64,000 nt of DNA. Origin: Planctomycetota bacterium (GTDB lineage Bacteria; Planctomycetota; UBA1135; UBA2386). Below are positions 1 through 9,143 of this stretch, one piece after another (the first letter of the stretch is position 1; every line of letters begins with the position of its first letter). The DNA is taken from positions 1 through 64,000 of the forward strand of contig BJHM01000023.1 in NCBI GenBank assembly GCA_014192625.1. The letters run 5' to 3'. The translations under genes and the position numbers were made by a program. The notes under the pieces are model-generated. The model did no database searches and was not told the origin of the DNA. It saw only the letters and a program-made list of their open reading frames with translations.

Positions 1-72
1 GCGCGCGGCGCGCGGACCAGTTCTTGTTCGCCTGATTTTTGTGCGAGCGCGATTGGAACGTAAGTGCGCTGG

Positions 73-849
73 TTAGCCAATGCGCGGCCGGGCGTGGCAG
101 ACGAATGTCGGGTCGTGAAACTTGCCGGTGACGTCTTGCAGCGTGTAGGTCTCGCGGTGCTCAATGCGATCGAAATCGCAGCACTGCAACACTTCTTCAA
201 GGCAGCGTGGGCTCATTTGCCACCAGTTGCACTGGTTCCACTCGCCGACGAACTTGGCGATCGATTCTTTGCTGTCTGGGAAGATCGAGCTGATCGAGAC
301 GATCAGGCGCCCGTCGGGTTTGCAGCACTCGCGCATCCGCTGAATGCCAAGCACCGGATCGCGCACGTGCATCAACATGGCGCCAGAGAACACAATGTCA
401 AACTGGCCAAGCTCCTCGACTCGCAAATCGTAGATCGCCTTCCAGATGCGGCGCACGCGCTTGCTTTGCAATGCTTCGCCGACCACGGTGAAGCCGTCGC
501 GCATGACTTCGCGGTCGATGTTGCTCTTGTCGGACGCGCTCTTTTGCTCAAACTCGCGGCGGTAACGGGGTGTCCAATCGTGATCGCCCCAGCTTGGTAG
601 TTCGACGCCGACGACTTCGAGCGCGCCGCGGCGTTCAAACTCATAGGCAAAGAAACCGGTGCTGGCGCCGACATCGAGGACGCGCATGCCATCCATGCGC
701 TCGGGCAAGTTGTAGAAACGCAAGTAATCGGCCATCCGGAAGTGGCCCGGAGTTTCGATGCCATCACCGAGATCAATGCGGTGGTACCACGATTCGATCT
801 TGGCTAGCTTCTGCTGGATGTCTTGGATTTGCTGCGGCGTGCGTACCAT
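73..849 (-). CDS. Class I SAM-dependent methyltransferase (CmoB/DUF1698-like)
   Basis: A 258-residue soluble protein with a Rossmann methyltransferase core. The SAM-binding motif I reads VLDVGASTGFFAYEFERRGA, an acidic motif II follows (VVGVELPSW), and a later FDIVFSGAMLMHVRDP segment matches the post-II region. The spacing and the N-terminal IESWYHRIDLGDGIETPGH stretch resemble the DUF1698/CmoB family that modifies wobble uridine, but many relatives act on other substrates, so the target is open. I chose the ATG at 849; a GTG nine bases upstream is also in frame. It points the same way as the ATP-grasp gene starting at 2157 and may be read with it after an 87-base gap. Confidence 0.8.
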   Translation of the reverse strand: MVRTPQQIQDIQQKLAKIESWYHRIDLGDGIETPGHFRMADYLRFYNLPERMDGMRVLDVGASTGFFAYEFERRGALEVVGVELPSWGDHDWTPRYRREFEQKSASDKSNIDREVMRDGFTVVGEALQSKRVRRIWKAIYDLRVEELGQFDIVFSGAMLMHVRDPVLGIQRMRECCKPDGRLIVSISSIFPDSKESIAKFVGEWNQCNWWQMSPRCLEEVLQCCDFDRIEHRETYTLQDVTGKFHDPTFVCHARPRIG

Positions 850-936
850 ACATCTCACAGCCTAGGTTTTAGCCTCTCGAACAGCCACTGATGGATGCCG
901 TTCTTTCGCGGTTCGCAGTGGCTTGTTTCTTTGTCT

Positions 937-2157
937 TCAGCGCGCCTTGCTGCGAACGGTCTCGCCGAGGAACGTCATCAGGGCGCGCAACTGGTCGTAG
1001 TCCTCGTGCCGCAGGCGAAACCAAGTATTGCACAGCCAGCCCTTGTCGAGTGGCTTCGTGTCTGTGCCTGGTTCTGGGACTTCGTACTCGTAGATAAACG
1101 GGCGGCACCGCTGCCATGCGGCATCGATGCCTTGGTGCTCGGCAAACTTGCCGTCGCGGTCAGGCCTGATTTGCACCGAGCCAGTGGCGAAGCGGCGGGA
1201 TGGCTTTTGTTGCGTCGGCCGATCTAGGATTGCGAGCGCCCATTCGAGGAACACGTCGAACTCATTTGCGAAGCGATACAGGTCCCAGATTTTTTCGCCG
1301 GCCGGCCGCGCGCCGATCTCGGAGAACTTAATGCCCTTGCTGCCTTGGAACCATTCCATGTGGGTTGCGGTGTGGTGCAGTCCGAGAGCTGCGATCACCT
1401 TGCTGCCGAGTGCGCGCAACTCGCGGTAGCCATCTTGCTCGATGCGGTTCGTGACGGCGATCTGCGGGGCTACCCTGCGCTCGATTGAGGCTTCGAGACA
1501 GCATGGATAATAGTGCGCTGCGAAGTCGTGCCGGATGCCATTTTTTTCGGTGATGGTGTCGTAGAAGCCTTCGTGGCCGTCGATAAACTCTTCGACCGCA
1601 AGCTGTGCATGTTCGTCGATCTGCGTCTTCTGCAGGATTTCGTCGAGCTGCGCGGAATGGTTTGCGCGGTGGGTGTTGAGCGTGCCATAGCCAGCGATCG
1701 GTTTCAGGATCAACGGATAGCCGACTCGCTCGGCGAACACGCGCACGTCACTTGCGGAACGGGCGCCGGCGGACTGGGCGCAGGGCACGCCGTGCGAGCG
1801 CAAGAACTCCTTCATTGCCACCTTGTCGCGGCACAGCTTTGCGGTATGGACCGAGAGACCGGGTATCGACAGTCGTTCGCGGACCATCGCAGCTGGGATC
1901 ACCAGCGGCTCATCGATGGTCTCCACGCGATCGAACGTTGTGTTGCGCGCAAGTTGTTCGGCGGCAGCGACGACGCATTGGCCGTCGGTGATGTTGCTCA
2001 CGGTCTCATAGCGATCGAGCAGCGGTCGCACGGCCTCGGACAACTGATCTTTTGGCTTTTGACCGATCGCAGAAACCTGCACCCCTAGCACCTTCAAAGC
2101 GCGGATGAACTGGTGGTTGTAGGTGTGCGTGTCGGGGGCCAAAAACAGAACGTGCAT
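937..2157 (-). CDS. ATP-grasp domain ligase
   Basis: A 406-residue ATP-grasp protein of the carbamoyl-phosphate-synthase-like type. It has an N-terminal Rossmann-like half (MHVLFLAPDTHTYNHQFIRA), a lid start at KVAMKEFLRSHGVPC, the ATP lysine and glycine-rich loop in YPLILKPIAGYGTL, and a metal-binding end EWFQGSKGIKFSEIGARPAG. Such enzymes join a carboxylate to an amine or thiol through an acyl phosphate; nothing here fixes the substrate. The ATG at 2157 is preferred over the upstream in-frame start at 2223 because homology begins there and it leaves 7 bases after the acyl-CoA dehydrogenase gene instead of overlapping it, so the two are probably co-transcribed. Confidence 0.82.
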   Translation of the reverse strand: MHVLFLAPDTHTYNHQFIRALKVLGVQVSAIGQKPKDQLSEAVRPLLDRYETVSNITDGQCVVAAAEQLARNTTFDRVETIDEPLVIPAAMVRERLSIPGLSVHTAKLCRDKVAMKEFLRSHGVPCAQSAGARSASDVRVFAERVGYPLILKPIAGYGTLNTHRANHSAQLDEILQKTQIDEHAQLAVEEFIDGHEGFYDTITEKNGIRHDFAAHYYPCCLEASIERRVAPQIAVTNRIEQDGYRELRALGSKVIAALGLHHTATHMEWFQGSKGIKFSEIGARPAGEKIWDLYRFANEFDVFLEWALAILDRPTQQKPSRRFATGSVQIRPDRDGKFAEHQGIDAAWQRCRPFIYEYEVPEPGTDTKPLDKGWLCNTWFRLRHEDYDQLRALMTFLGETVRSKAR

Positions 2158-2164
2158 CAGTGCC

Positions 2165-4261
2165 TCAAGCGCCCAGCGGATTTTTCGGTGCACGCGCCTG
2201 CGAATTTGCGAACGGATGCGCAAACGGTTGCGGTGGCAAATTGGCGATCAACGAATTGCGATTCTGTTCTAGGTCTTCGCCGACGGCTGCTAGGTGTCTG
2301 CGCAGCCGATCCATCTGCCAGAGGCCAAGCACGAGGCGGGTGCCACGCACGCGGGTCATCAGTTGTTCGCATTGCAGCGCGGCAACGCGTTGTTGGCTCG
2401 CGTCGTTTTTGGCTGCGTGGTGGCAGAGCGCCAACATCGAGACCAGCATTTCGATGCACTTGCCAAGTCGTTGCAGCGGGATCTGGGCGCGCGTCAGTTC
2501 GAGTTGGAAATGTAGGTTTAGGGCAAGGTTTGCAAAGCGCAGCCAGCGCAGTCGCCGCTCGGCAAACCGCGCGTAACGGCGCAGTTCTTTCTGCAGTTTC
2601 CAGTAGCGCGGGTGCAGCGCCGAGGGCAACAAACGGCCGGGGAGGCGCACGACCTCGAGCAACAGGCTGCAAACGATCCAGAGCACCAACTGCCAAAACC
2701 CCTTGCTGGTGAGCATGCGTTTGGTCGCTTGCAGCAGGCGCTTTGGCTGTGAGAACACGAGTGATGGCAAGATCCGCAGGATGCGCTGGTCGGCGGGCAG
2801 CGGCGTGCCATCACGTTGATTGTTGATCGATTGAATCACCGACAGCATGCCGACCATGTATTTGGTCGTGAACACGTCGGTCACGTCCTTCACCATGCCC
2901 ATCAGGATCAAATCGTCCTCGCCCTCGACCACGCCAAACACGTGCATGTTGTGGCGCGCCTCATTGACGCGGCTGTCTTGGTCGAACGAACGGCCGCCGA
3001 GCACACGTTCACAGGCGATCAGCGATTCGAGCGCGGTGGTTGCGGCCGCAGATTTGGTGAGGTCGCGCAGGCCTGCCAGGTCGACGCCATCTGCATCTTG
3101 CTGCAGTGACAAGTGACTCAGTGCGCGCGATTGCAACGCGCCACCGAGCATGCGTCCGAGATGTTGGCGCGGCAATTCGTGCTTTATGATCAGGCCGCCA
3201 ACGCCGTCGCGCGAGCGCGCGTAGTTGGCGGCATCGGCGGCGAACATGCGCTGGTAACCAGCGGCCATCGCCGCCAGCATGCAGCGGCCCATGCGCAGGC
3301 TGTAGAACAGCACTTCCACGCCGTCGGCCTTGATCTGGCTTTCGCATGACAGCGGGAAGTTGTGGAAGTGAATGCGCGAGTTCCAGTTTTGCGAGAACGC
3401 AGTGCAGCGCGAGGACTCGCAGCGAAACTCGTAGTCCACTCCGTCGGCGCGGCTTTGATCGCGCCCAGGTAAGCGCAGCACAAACAGACCAACTTGCTTG
3501 CCGTCCTTGCCCACGCGCGCGACCACCGCGACGAGCGCGTTGTGCGTTGCGTTGGTGATCCAGAGTTTGTTGCGATCGCCATCCGCAAACAGGCGGAAGC
3601 CGCCGGTCGCTGCGTCAGGTTCAACATAGGCGCGCACCTTTTTCGCGTTGACGCCGATGCCGACTTCCGTGAGGCCGAACGCAATCAACTGGCCTTCGGC
3701 GATCAGCGGCAAGAAGGTGCGCTGCTGCTCTTCCGTGCCATAAGCGAGCAGGGAGCCCGCGCCGATGGTCAGCTCGCCTGAGATCTCGACAGCGAGTGCG
3801 CCAAGGCCATTCGCGGCGAGGTCTTCCTCGGTAAGTGCGAGTTCGATGTAGCGGCCATCGAGGCCGCCAAACTTGCCCGGAACCGTAAAGCCGTAGGCCT
3901 TCTCCTTTGCTACTGCGTCGCGCAGGGCAGCAGACAACTTGCCGTCGGTGGTGAATGCTTCGCCGCGTGCTAAACATGCGACGGCAGCCTCGACGGCGGC
4001 CTTGCCGCGATGCGTTGCGCTGCCACTGGCAATGGCGCCACTCTGCAGTTCTTTTATTTTAGGCGCAGGCCCGTAGATCAGCCGCTCCACCAGGCTGCGC
4101 TGTTTCTTGCCAAGGCGCTGCGCTGCTTGTCTGGCGGCATCGTCAAGTGCGGAGACATCGCGCGCGGACTCGGAGTCGCCCGCTGCGGCGAGCGCCATTG
4201 CAGCAGTGGAGTTGGCGGGCTGCACAGTAGAGGGTGAAGGATTGTCGGTGTGCACAGTCAT
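2165..4261 (-). CDS. Acyl-CoA dehydrogenase family protein with long C-terminal extension
   Basis: A roughly 698-residue flavoprotein. The acyl-CoA dehydrogenase core shows the middle-domain stretch LIAFGLTEVGIGVNAKKV, a KLWITNATHNALVAVVAR strand, and a C-terminal helical domain with ARHNMHVFGVVEGEDDLILM near the usual catalytic glutamate region. The last 200 residues are basic and hydrophobic (for example WQLVLWIVCSLLLEVVRLPG) and resemble the membrane-associated extension of FadE or VLCAD enzymes. It probably oxidises acyl chains in beta-oxidation. The ATG at 4261 is chosen; an in-frame TTG at 4315 would add 18 residues. A second, clearer FadE lies at 60771-63251, so the window carries two divergent enzymes of this class. 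Confidence 0.8.
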   Translation of the reverse strand: MTVHTDNPSPSTVQPANSTAAMALAAAGDSESARDVSALDDAARQAAQRLGKKQRSLVERLIYGPAPKIKELQSGAIASGSATHRGKAAVEAAVACLARGEAFTTDGKLSAALRDAVAKEKAYGFTVPGKFGGLDGRYIELALTEEDLAANGLGALAVEISGELTIGAGSLLAYGTEEQQRTFLPLIAEGQLIAFGLTEVGIGVNAKKVRAYVEPDAATGGFRLFADGDRNKLWITNATHNALVAVVARVGKDGKQVGLFVLRLPGRDQSRADGVDYEFRCESSRCTAFSQNWNSRIHFHNFPLSCESQIKADGVEVLFYSLRMGRCMLAAMAAGYQRMFAADAANYARSRDGVGGLIIKHELPRQHLGRMLGGALQSRALSHLSLQQDADGVDLAGLRDLTKSAAATTALESLIACERVLGGRSFDQDSRVNEARHNMHVFGVVEGEDDLILMGMVKDVTDVFTTKYMVGMLSVIQSINNQRDGTPLPADQRILRILPSLVFSQPKRLLQATKRMLTSKGFWQLVLWIVCSLLLEVVRLPGRLLPSALHPRYWKLQKELRRYARFAERRLRWLRFANLALNLHFQLELTRAQIPLQRLGKCIEMLVSMLALCHHAAKNDASQQRVAALQCEQLMTRVRGTRLVLGLWQMDRLRRHLAAVGEDLEQNRNSLIANLPPQPFAHPFANSQARAPKNPLGA

Positions 4262-4415
4262 GGCAGGCGAACATGGTGCCCGTTTTTGCGCGGCGAGGAA
4301 ACTATCTAGGTGCAACAGTCGTTAGGGCCGTTGGTTCCCGCGGATTGGTGCTGGCAGGGGATTCAGGCAAGGGCTAGCTTTTAAGCACCAAACTAGGACG
4401 CATTCGAGAATACCC

Positions 4416-5027
4416 ATGAGTGAAGTTACGACGATTCAGGTTGGGCACGTGGTGCCCGAGTTCGATCTTGAGACCTATGATCCGACCAAACAGGACTTCG
4501 GCAAGTTCAGCCTCGCGGATGCCAAGAAGGCTGGCAAGTGGACGGTATTGGTTTTCTACCCGGCTGACTTCACGTTCGTGTGTGCGACCGAGTTTGCCGC
4601 TCTGGCCGAGCAGCACGAAGCACTAAGCAAACTTGGCTGCGAAGTGCTGACCGTCAGCACCGACACCAAGTTTACGCATCTCGCCTGGCATCAGCATGAA
4701 GGTGAGCTTCGGTCCGTGAAGTATGCGATGGCGGCCGACCGCACCGGCAAGGTCAGCAAGATGCTTGGCGTCTACATGGAGGGCGCTGGTCTCGCCCTGC
4801 GCGGCACGTTCATTATTGGCCCCGATGGCAAGCTGCATGGCAGCGAGGTCAACTTCCTCAACGTTGGCCGAAACATGGAAGAACTGACCCGCAAGGTTGC
4901 GGCGTTCGTCCACATGAGCAAGTTGCCCACTGAGGCCTGCCCAGCCAACTGGAAGAAGGCTGGCGACAAGACGCTGAAGCCCAATGCCAAGATGGTGGGC
5001 AGGGTTCACGAAGCGATGCAGGGCTGA
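4416..5027 (+). CDS. ahpC: Typical 2-Cys peroxiredoxin (AhpC/Prx1)
   Basis: A 203-residue cytoplasmic thiol peroxidase. The peroxidatic cysteine is C56 in DFTFVCATEF and the resolving cysteine is C175 in EACPANW, so both redox residues are present and both are ordinary cysteine codons. It would reduce hydrogen peroxide and alkyl hydroperoxides with an AhpF or thioredoxin partner, neither of which is adjacent. The gene starts 154 bases from the divergent acyl-CoA dehydrogenase start and is followed after 14 bases by the GT9 gene. Use of Cys here contrasts with the likely selenocysteine in the thioredoxin-fold genes further along. Confidence 0.95.
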   Translation: MSEVTTIQVGHVVPEFDLETYDPTKQDFGKFSLADAKKAGKWTVLVFYPADFTFVCATEFAALAEQHEALSKLGCEVLTVSTDTKFTHLAWHQHEGELRSVKYAMAADRTGKVSKMLGVYMEGAGLALRGTFIIGPDGKLHGSEVNFLNVGRNMEELTRKVAAFVHMSKLPTEACPANWKKAGDKTLKPNAKMVGRVHEAMQG

Positions 5028-5041
5028 GCCCCGCTGCCGCC

Positions 5042-5929
5042 ATGACGGACGCCGTGCTGGTGATCCGCCGCGGCGGCCTTGGCGACACGCTGTTGATGCT
5101 GCCGTTATTGGCAGCACTCCGTCGCGAACATCCGTTCGCCAAACTTTGGTTTGCCGGGGTGCTCGATTTTGCGAGCGTGCTATTTTCGCATGGTGCAGTC
5201 GACTGCGCGATATCGAGTGAGTCGTTGCAGCTATGGTCGCTTGGCCTCGACTCGGTGACCGGTGCTCAAGCGCGCGCTAGGCTCAGCTCGTTTGCACGCA
5301 TCCTCAGTGATGACCTGACGGTGGCAACCGCGCTGCCGTCGTGCCGCGTGCAGACGTATGACCCAAGGCCACTTCGTGATGACGCGCCGCTCGCTGCGCA
5401 GCTCGCCTTGCAACTTGGGTTGTCGATCTCTTTGGCTGACGCGTCACTGCCGACACTGCCGACACTGCCCGATGTGCACGAGCGTTTGCCGATCGTGCTC
5501 GCGCCAGGCAGTGGTGGTGCGATCAAGTGCTGGCCACCTGAGCGCTTCGTTGCGCAGTTGGCTTCGAGTCTTCGGCAGCGCGGGGAATCGCTTGCGGTGG
5601 TGGTTGGGCCTGCAGAGGTTGAACGCAAGGATCCGCGCAGCTTCCCTTGGCCTCCAGGCACTGCGTTTTTGGTCGGCCTGTCGTGCGAGCAGCTCGCGTT
5701 GCAGCTAGTGAAGGCGCGCGCCTTTGTTGGCAATGACAGTGGGGTAACTCATCTCGCCGCTGCGCTCAGGGTGCCAACCGTGGCGATCTTTGGTCCGACT
5801 GAACCACGGGTGTGGGCTCCACCCCAAAAGCACGTGCGGGTGGTAGCCACAAGGACACAAGGCCCGCCGGATGTGAGTGTCGAAATGGTGCTCGCTGCGC
5901 TCGACAGTCTGCGCGAACTACTTCGCTAG
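5042..5929 (+). CDS. Glycosyltransferase family 9 (heptosyltransferase-like)
   Basis: A 295-residue GT-B glycosyltransferase. The N-terminal half opens with VLVIRRGGLGDTLLMLPLLA, the classic GT9 start. The C-terminal nucleotide-sugar half has IVLAPGSGGAIKCWPPERF and FVGNDSGVTHLAAALRVPTVAIFGPTEP, matching the conserved GNDSG-HxAAA block. Family members add heptose or a related sugar to lipopolysaccharide core at the inner face of the cytoplasmic membrane; whether this organism uses heptose is not shown. Its last 12 bases overlap the 3' end of the convergent prolyl oligopeptidase gene. Confidence 0.88.
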   Translation: MTDAVLVIRRGGLGDTLLMLPLLAALRREHPFAKLWFAGVLDFASVLFSHGAVDCAISSESLQLWSLGLDSVTGAQARARLSSFARILSDDLTVATALPSCRVQTYDPRPLRDDAPLAAQLALQLGLSISLADASLPTLPTLPDVHERLPIVLAPGSGGAIKCWPPERFVAQLASSLRQRGESLAVVVGPAEVERKDPRSFPWPPGTAFLVGLSCEQLALQLVKARAFVGNDSGVTHLAAALRVPTVAIFGPTEPRVWAPPQKHVRVVATRTQGPPDVSVEMVLAALDSLRELLR

Positions 5930-8101
5930 CACCTTGCTCAAGAACGCCCAGCGATCGGCGGCTTCATCGATCTGCGCGTGCACCGGTTTGCCACTGCCGT
6001 GCCCGGCCTTCAACGCGATGGAAAGCAGAATCGGCGCTGGCCCCGCCTGCGCCGCCTGCAGTGTCGCCGCAAACTTATAGCTATGGCCAGGCAGCACGCG
6101 GTCGTCGTGATCGCCGGTCAGAATCAGCGTCGGCGGATAGATCGTGCCTTTTTTGATGGTGTGCAGCGGCGAGTATTTCTTGAGCCATTCAAACTGCTTC
6201 GGGTCGTCGCTGCGTCCATATTCGGGAGCCCAAGCCCAGCCGATCGTGAACAGGTGGTAGCGCAGCATGTCGAGCACGCCGACTTCGGGGATCACTGCGC
6301 CAAACTTCTCCGGGTGCTGCGTCAACACCGCTGCGGCGAGCAGTCCGCCATTGCTGCGGCCGCCAACGGCGAGTCGTTTCTTTGCCGTGTAGTCGTTGCG
6401 CACGAGGTAGTCGGCGCAAGCGATGAAGTCGTCGAACACGTTCTGCTTGTTGCCCAGCATTCCGGCCTCGTGCCAGCGTTCGCCGTATTCGCTGCCGCCG
6501 CGCAGCACGGCCTGTGCGTAGATGCCGCCGCGTTCGATGAAGACCAGATTGGCTGGGCTGAACGATGGCGTGACCGCGATATCAAACCCGCCGTAGCCGT
6601 AGAGGAAGCAAGGTGCGCTGCCATTGAGCACGAGATTTTTCTTGTGCACCAGGAACATGCAGAGGCGCGTTTCGTCGCGCGATTGCAGGAAGACGCGCTC
6701 GGTGACGAGGTCGTCGTCCTTGCGGCCAAACTTGGGTTTTCTGATGGCGACCGACTGCTTGGTCGCGAAGTCGTATTGGTAGATCGTGCCCGGCTGGGTG
6801 AAGGAGGTGAACCCGAAGTAGGTTGCCGAGTCGCTGCGATGGCCGGTGAACACGCCGACCGTTCCGATCTGCGGCAGTGGGATCGCGCCTATGTCAGTGC
6901 CATCCAGTGCGAACAGTTTTACCTGGCTTGAGGCATCGACGAGGTACGAAGCGACCAAGTTGTTGCCGACCAGATGGATCGCGCTCAGTTCATGTTTTTG
7001 TTCGGCGATGATCGTGCGCCATTGCGCGCGCTGTGGGGCAATGCGGTTTATCGCCACCAGTTTGCCGAGCGGCGCATCAAGGTTGGTGCGAAAGTAAAAC
7101 GTGTCGCCGTCGTTGCCGACAAAGTCATAGGACGCGTCTTGGTCCATCAACAACGGCTGCGTGACCATGCTGTCCTGCGACAGTTCGATGAATGCGATGC
7201 GGTTGCGATGGTCGGTGCCCTGTGTCAGGGACAACACCAAGAACTTGCCGTCCTCTGTGACCTCGCCTTGAAATCCCCACTCTGGGTTGTCGGGCCGCTC
7301 GTAGACGACTTGATCCTGTGCCTGGTCGCTACCGATCGAGTGGTAGCAATACTGTGGATTGCGATTGGCTTGCTGGAAGGTCTCGCCCGGTTTTGGCACC
7401 GGGTAGCGTTGATAGAAAAACCCAAGGCCGTCATGCGTCCACGCCGCGCCGGCAAACTTGCTCCAGCGCAGGATGTCGGGCAGCACCTTGCCGGAAGCGA
7501 TATCGAGCACATGCCATTCGCGCCAATCGCTGCCGCTCGTCGAAGTGGCATAGGCGAGTTGCTTGCCCTGCTGGTCGACGGCTATGCCAGTCACGGCGAT
7601 CGTGCCGTCCACACTGAGCGTGTTGGGGTCGAGCAGGACGCGGCCTTCAGCATCCGGCGTGTCGCCGGTGAATAGCACGGACTGGTTTTGTAGGCCGTCA
7701 TTTTTGCGCCAGAACCAAAGACTGCCGGCGCGTTCTGGTACGTCGTAGCGCGCGTAGTTCCACAGCTCCTGCAACCGTGCGCGGATCGCAATGCGTTCGG
7801 GCACGGCATCGAGCACCTTGCGCGATGCTTCGTTCTGCGTGGCAACCCATGCTGCGACATCAACGCCGTCCTGATCTTCCAGCCAGCGGTAGGGGTCGCT
7901 CACCTTGGTGCCGTGATAGTCATCGACGACCTCCACCATGCGGGAAGGCGGCGATTGAAAAGCCGGCTCAGGCGGCGCAACCGGCGCGATCACCTTCGCT
8001 GGTTGCTCCGCTGGGTTGGTTTTGCTGGCGGGGGGATTGGCACTGCAGGCGGTGAGGCCAAGTGCAATCAGAGCGCAGTGCGTGTGCCTAAGAGTTCGCA
8101 T
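5918..8101 (-). CDS. Prolyl oligopeptidase (S9A) lipoprotein
   Basis: A 727-residue serine peptidase. The first 20 residues form a lipoprotein signal with lipobox LTAC (C19), placing it in the envelope, followed by a proline- and alanine-rich linker. A seven-bladed propeller occupies the middle (strands such as GAAWTHDGLGFFYQRYPVP). The C-terminal alpha/beta hydrolase carries Ser583 in GGRSNGGLLAAAV, Asp666 in GDHDDRVLP and His701 in LKAGHGSGKP, a complete triad. It should cut short proline-containing peptides outside the cytoplasm. Length and order match family S9A. Confidence 0.93.
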   Translation of the reverse strand: MRTLRHTHCALIALGLTACSANPPASKTNPAEQPAKVIAPVAPPEPAFQSPPSRMVEVVDDYHGTKVSDPYRWLEDQDGVDVAAWVATQNEASRKVLDAVPERIAIRARLQELWNYARYDVPERAGSLWFWRKNDGLQNQSVLFTGDTPDAEGRVLLDPNTLSVDGTIAVTGIAVDQQGKQLAYATSTSGSDWREWHVLDIASGKVLPDILRWSKFAGAAWTHDGLGFFYQRYPVPKPGETFQQANRNPQYCYHSIGSDQAQDQVVYERPDNPEWGFQGEVTEDGKFLVLSLTQGTDHRNRIAFIELSQDSMVTQPLLMDQDASYDFVGNDGDTFYFRTNLDAPLGKLVAINRIAPQRAQWRTIIAEQKHELSAIHLVGNNLVASYLVDASSQVKLFALDGTDIGAIPLPQIGTVGVFTGHRSDSATYFGFTSFTQPGTIYQYDFATKQSVAIRKPKFGRKDDDLVTERVFLQSRDETRLCMFLVHKKNLVLNGSAPCFLYGYGGFDIAVTPSFSPANLVFIERGGIYAQAVLRGGSEYGERWHEAGMLGNKQNVFDDFIACADYLVRNDYTAKKRLAVGGRSNGGLLAAAVLTQHPEKFGAVIPEVGVLDMLRYHLFTIGWAWAPEYGRSDDPKQFEWLKKYSPLHTIKKGTIYPPTLILTGDHDDRVLPGHSYKFAATLQAAQAGPAPILLSIALKAGHGSGKPVHAQIDEAADRWAFLSKVLAK

Positions 8102-8428
8102 CGACTGCGGACGATAAGGATCGCAAGCCGCAGGTCACGCCTCGTTTTTTGCGGTCACAAGGAATGTAAAAGCGGGACAACAACGGCAGCAGAAAAAGCG
8201 TGCGCAACACATTTTGCGGGCAGTGCGTTCGGACTGACGGTTTTGCCAGCGGCGCGGCAACGAAAAACTGTCGACGAGTGACTGCCGGTGGCCGTTTGAG
8301 TGCTGGCAAGGCTGCCTTTGTCGTCTGGCCGTTCGTGCGCGGCACTCGGCCAGTTGCGCATTAAAACTCGTCTGCCGAATGCTTGGCGCACTGGGACAGT
8401 CGACCTGCGTCCGCTAGAAGTGTTCTTC
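8102..8428. other. Divergent intergenic region
   Basis: This 327-base stretch separates the divergent starts of the prolyl oligopeptidase and the small membrane-anchored protein. It must hold both promoters. I see no clear -35/-10 pair, no convincing small gene, and no repeat. Reading frames that cross it are continuations of shadow frames. Confidence 0.5.
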
Positions 8429-9031
8429 ATGGGTAGAGAAATGCGCGTGTTCTTGGTCGCCATTGTTGGCGTGGTGGCGATGTGGTTTGGCATCGGTGGC
8501 ATCTTGCCAAAGGCGTGGCAGGTCGAGTCCCAGACGTCGGTGCCGCGCGTTGGCGCAGCCGAAGTGATGCCGTTGCTCGGCAGCTTTGGCGCATGGCGCG
8601 AGTGGTCGGCGCTCAACACCACCGAGCGTGCCAATGCATCGGTCACAATTGGCGGCGAGCCCGGTACGGCGGGGCACCAGATCACCTGGACCAACGCGGA
8701 CAATGAAGCGATCCTGCGGCTAGTCAAGGTTGGCCCGTTGGGGATCGAATATGACTTCCTCAATCGCGTTGGCGCGGGGGTCTCATTACGGCGCCAGGGG
8801 CATGGATCGATCACGATCCAGGAAGGCAAAGATGGCTGTACTTTGGTTTGGCGCGACGAGAGCTTGACGGAGAGTTTTACGGAACGCTGGTTTGCTTGGT
8901 TTGGTGCGCAGCAAGAAGCGGCGCGAAAGTTTCAGGAGACGAGCCTTGGCAGTTTGCGGAATTACTTGGAGACCAAGCTGCGAAGTGCACCTGCCGGTTC
9001 AGCGGATGCGAAGGAAGCGGTCGCGAAGTAG
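8429..9031 (+). CDS. Membrane-anchored SRPBCC/START-like protein of unknown function
   Basis: About 200 residues. One N-terminal hydrophobic segment (MRVFLVAIVGVVAMWFGIGG) anchors the protein or acts as a signal. The rest alternates strands in the way of polyketide-cyclase/START-like domains: ATVTIGGEPG-type strand, WTNADNEAILRLVKV, EYDFLNRVGAGVSLRRQ, GCTLVWRDES, then a final amphipathic helix WFAWFGAQQEAARKFQETSL. The family often binds small hydrophobic ligands, but no ligand can be named. ATG codons at 8429 and 8441 are both possible starts; AGAAG precedes the first at reasonable spacing. It converges with namZ 112 bases downstream. Confidence 0.65.
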   Translation: MGREMRVFLVAIVGVVAMWFGIGGILPKAWQVESQTSVPRVGAAEVMPLLGSFGAWREWSALNTTERANASVTIGGEPGTAGHQITWTNADNEAILRLVKVGPLGIEYDFLNRVGAGVSLRRQGHGSITIQEGKDGCTLVWRDESLTESFTERWFAWFGAQQEAARKFQETSLGSLRNYLETKLRSAPAGSADAKEAVAK

Positions 9032-9143
9032 TCGCGCTGGGTTTGTTCAGCAGCGTTACGTTCTGCTTTCCCGCCGTGTCGCTTATTTGGCCGCCGTGCC
9101 TGGTGGTGCCCTGGTTGCCTAGCGAGCATTCGCAACAGGATGT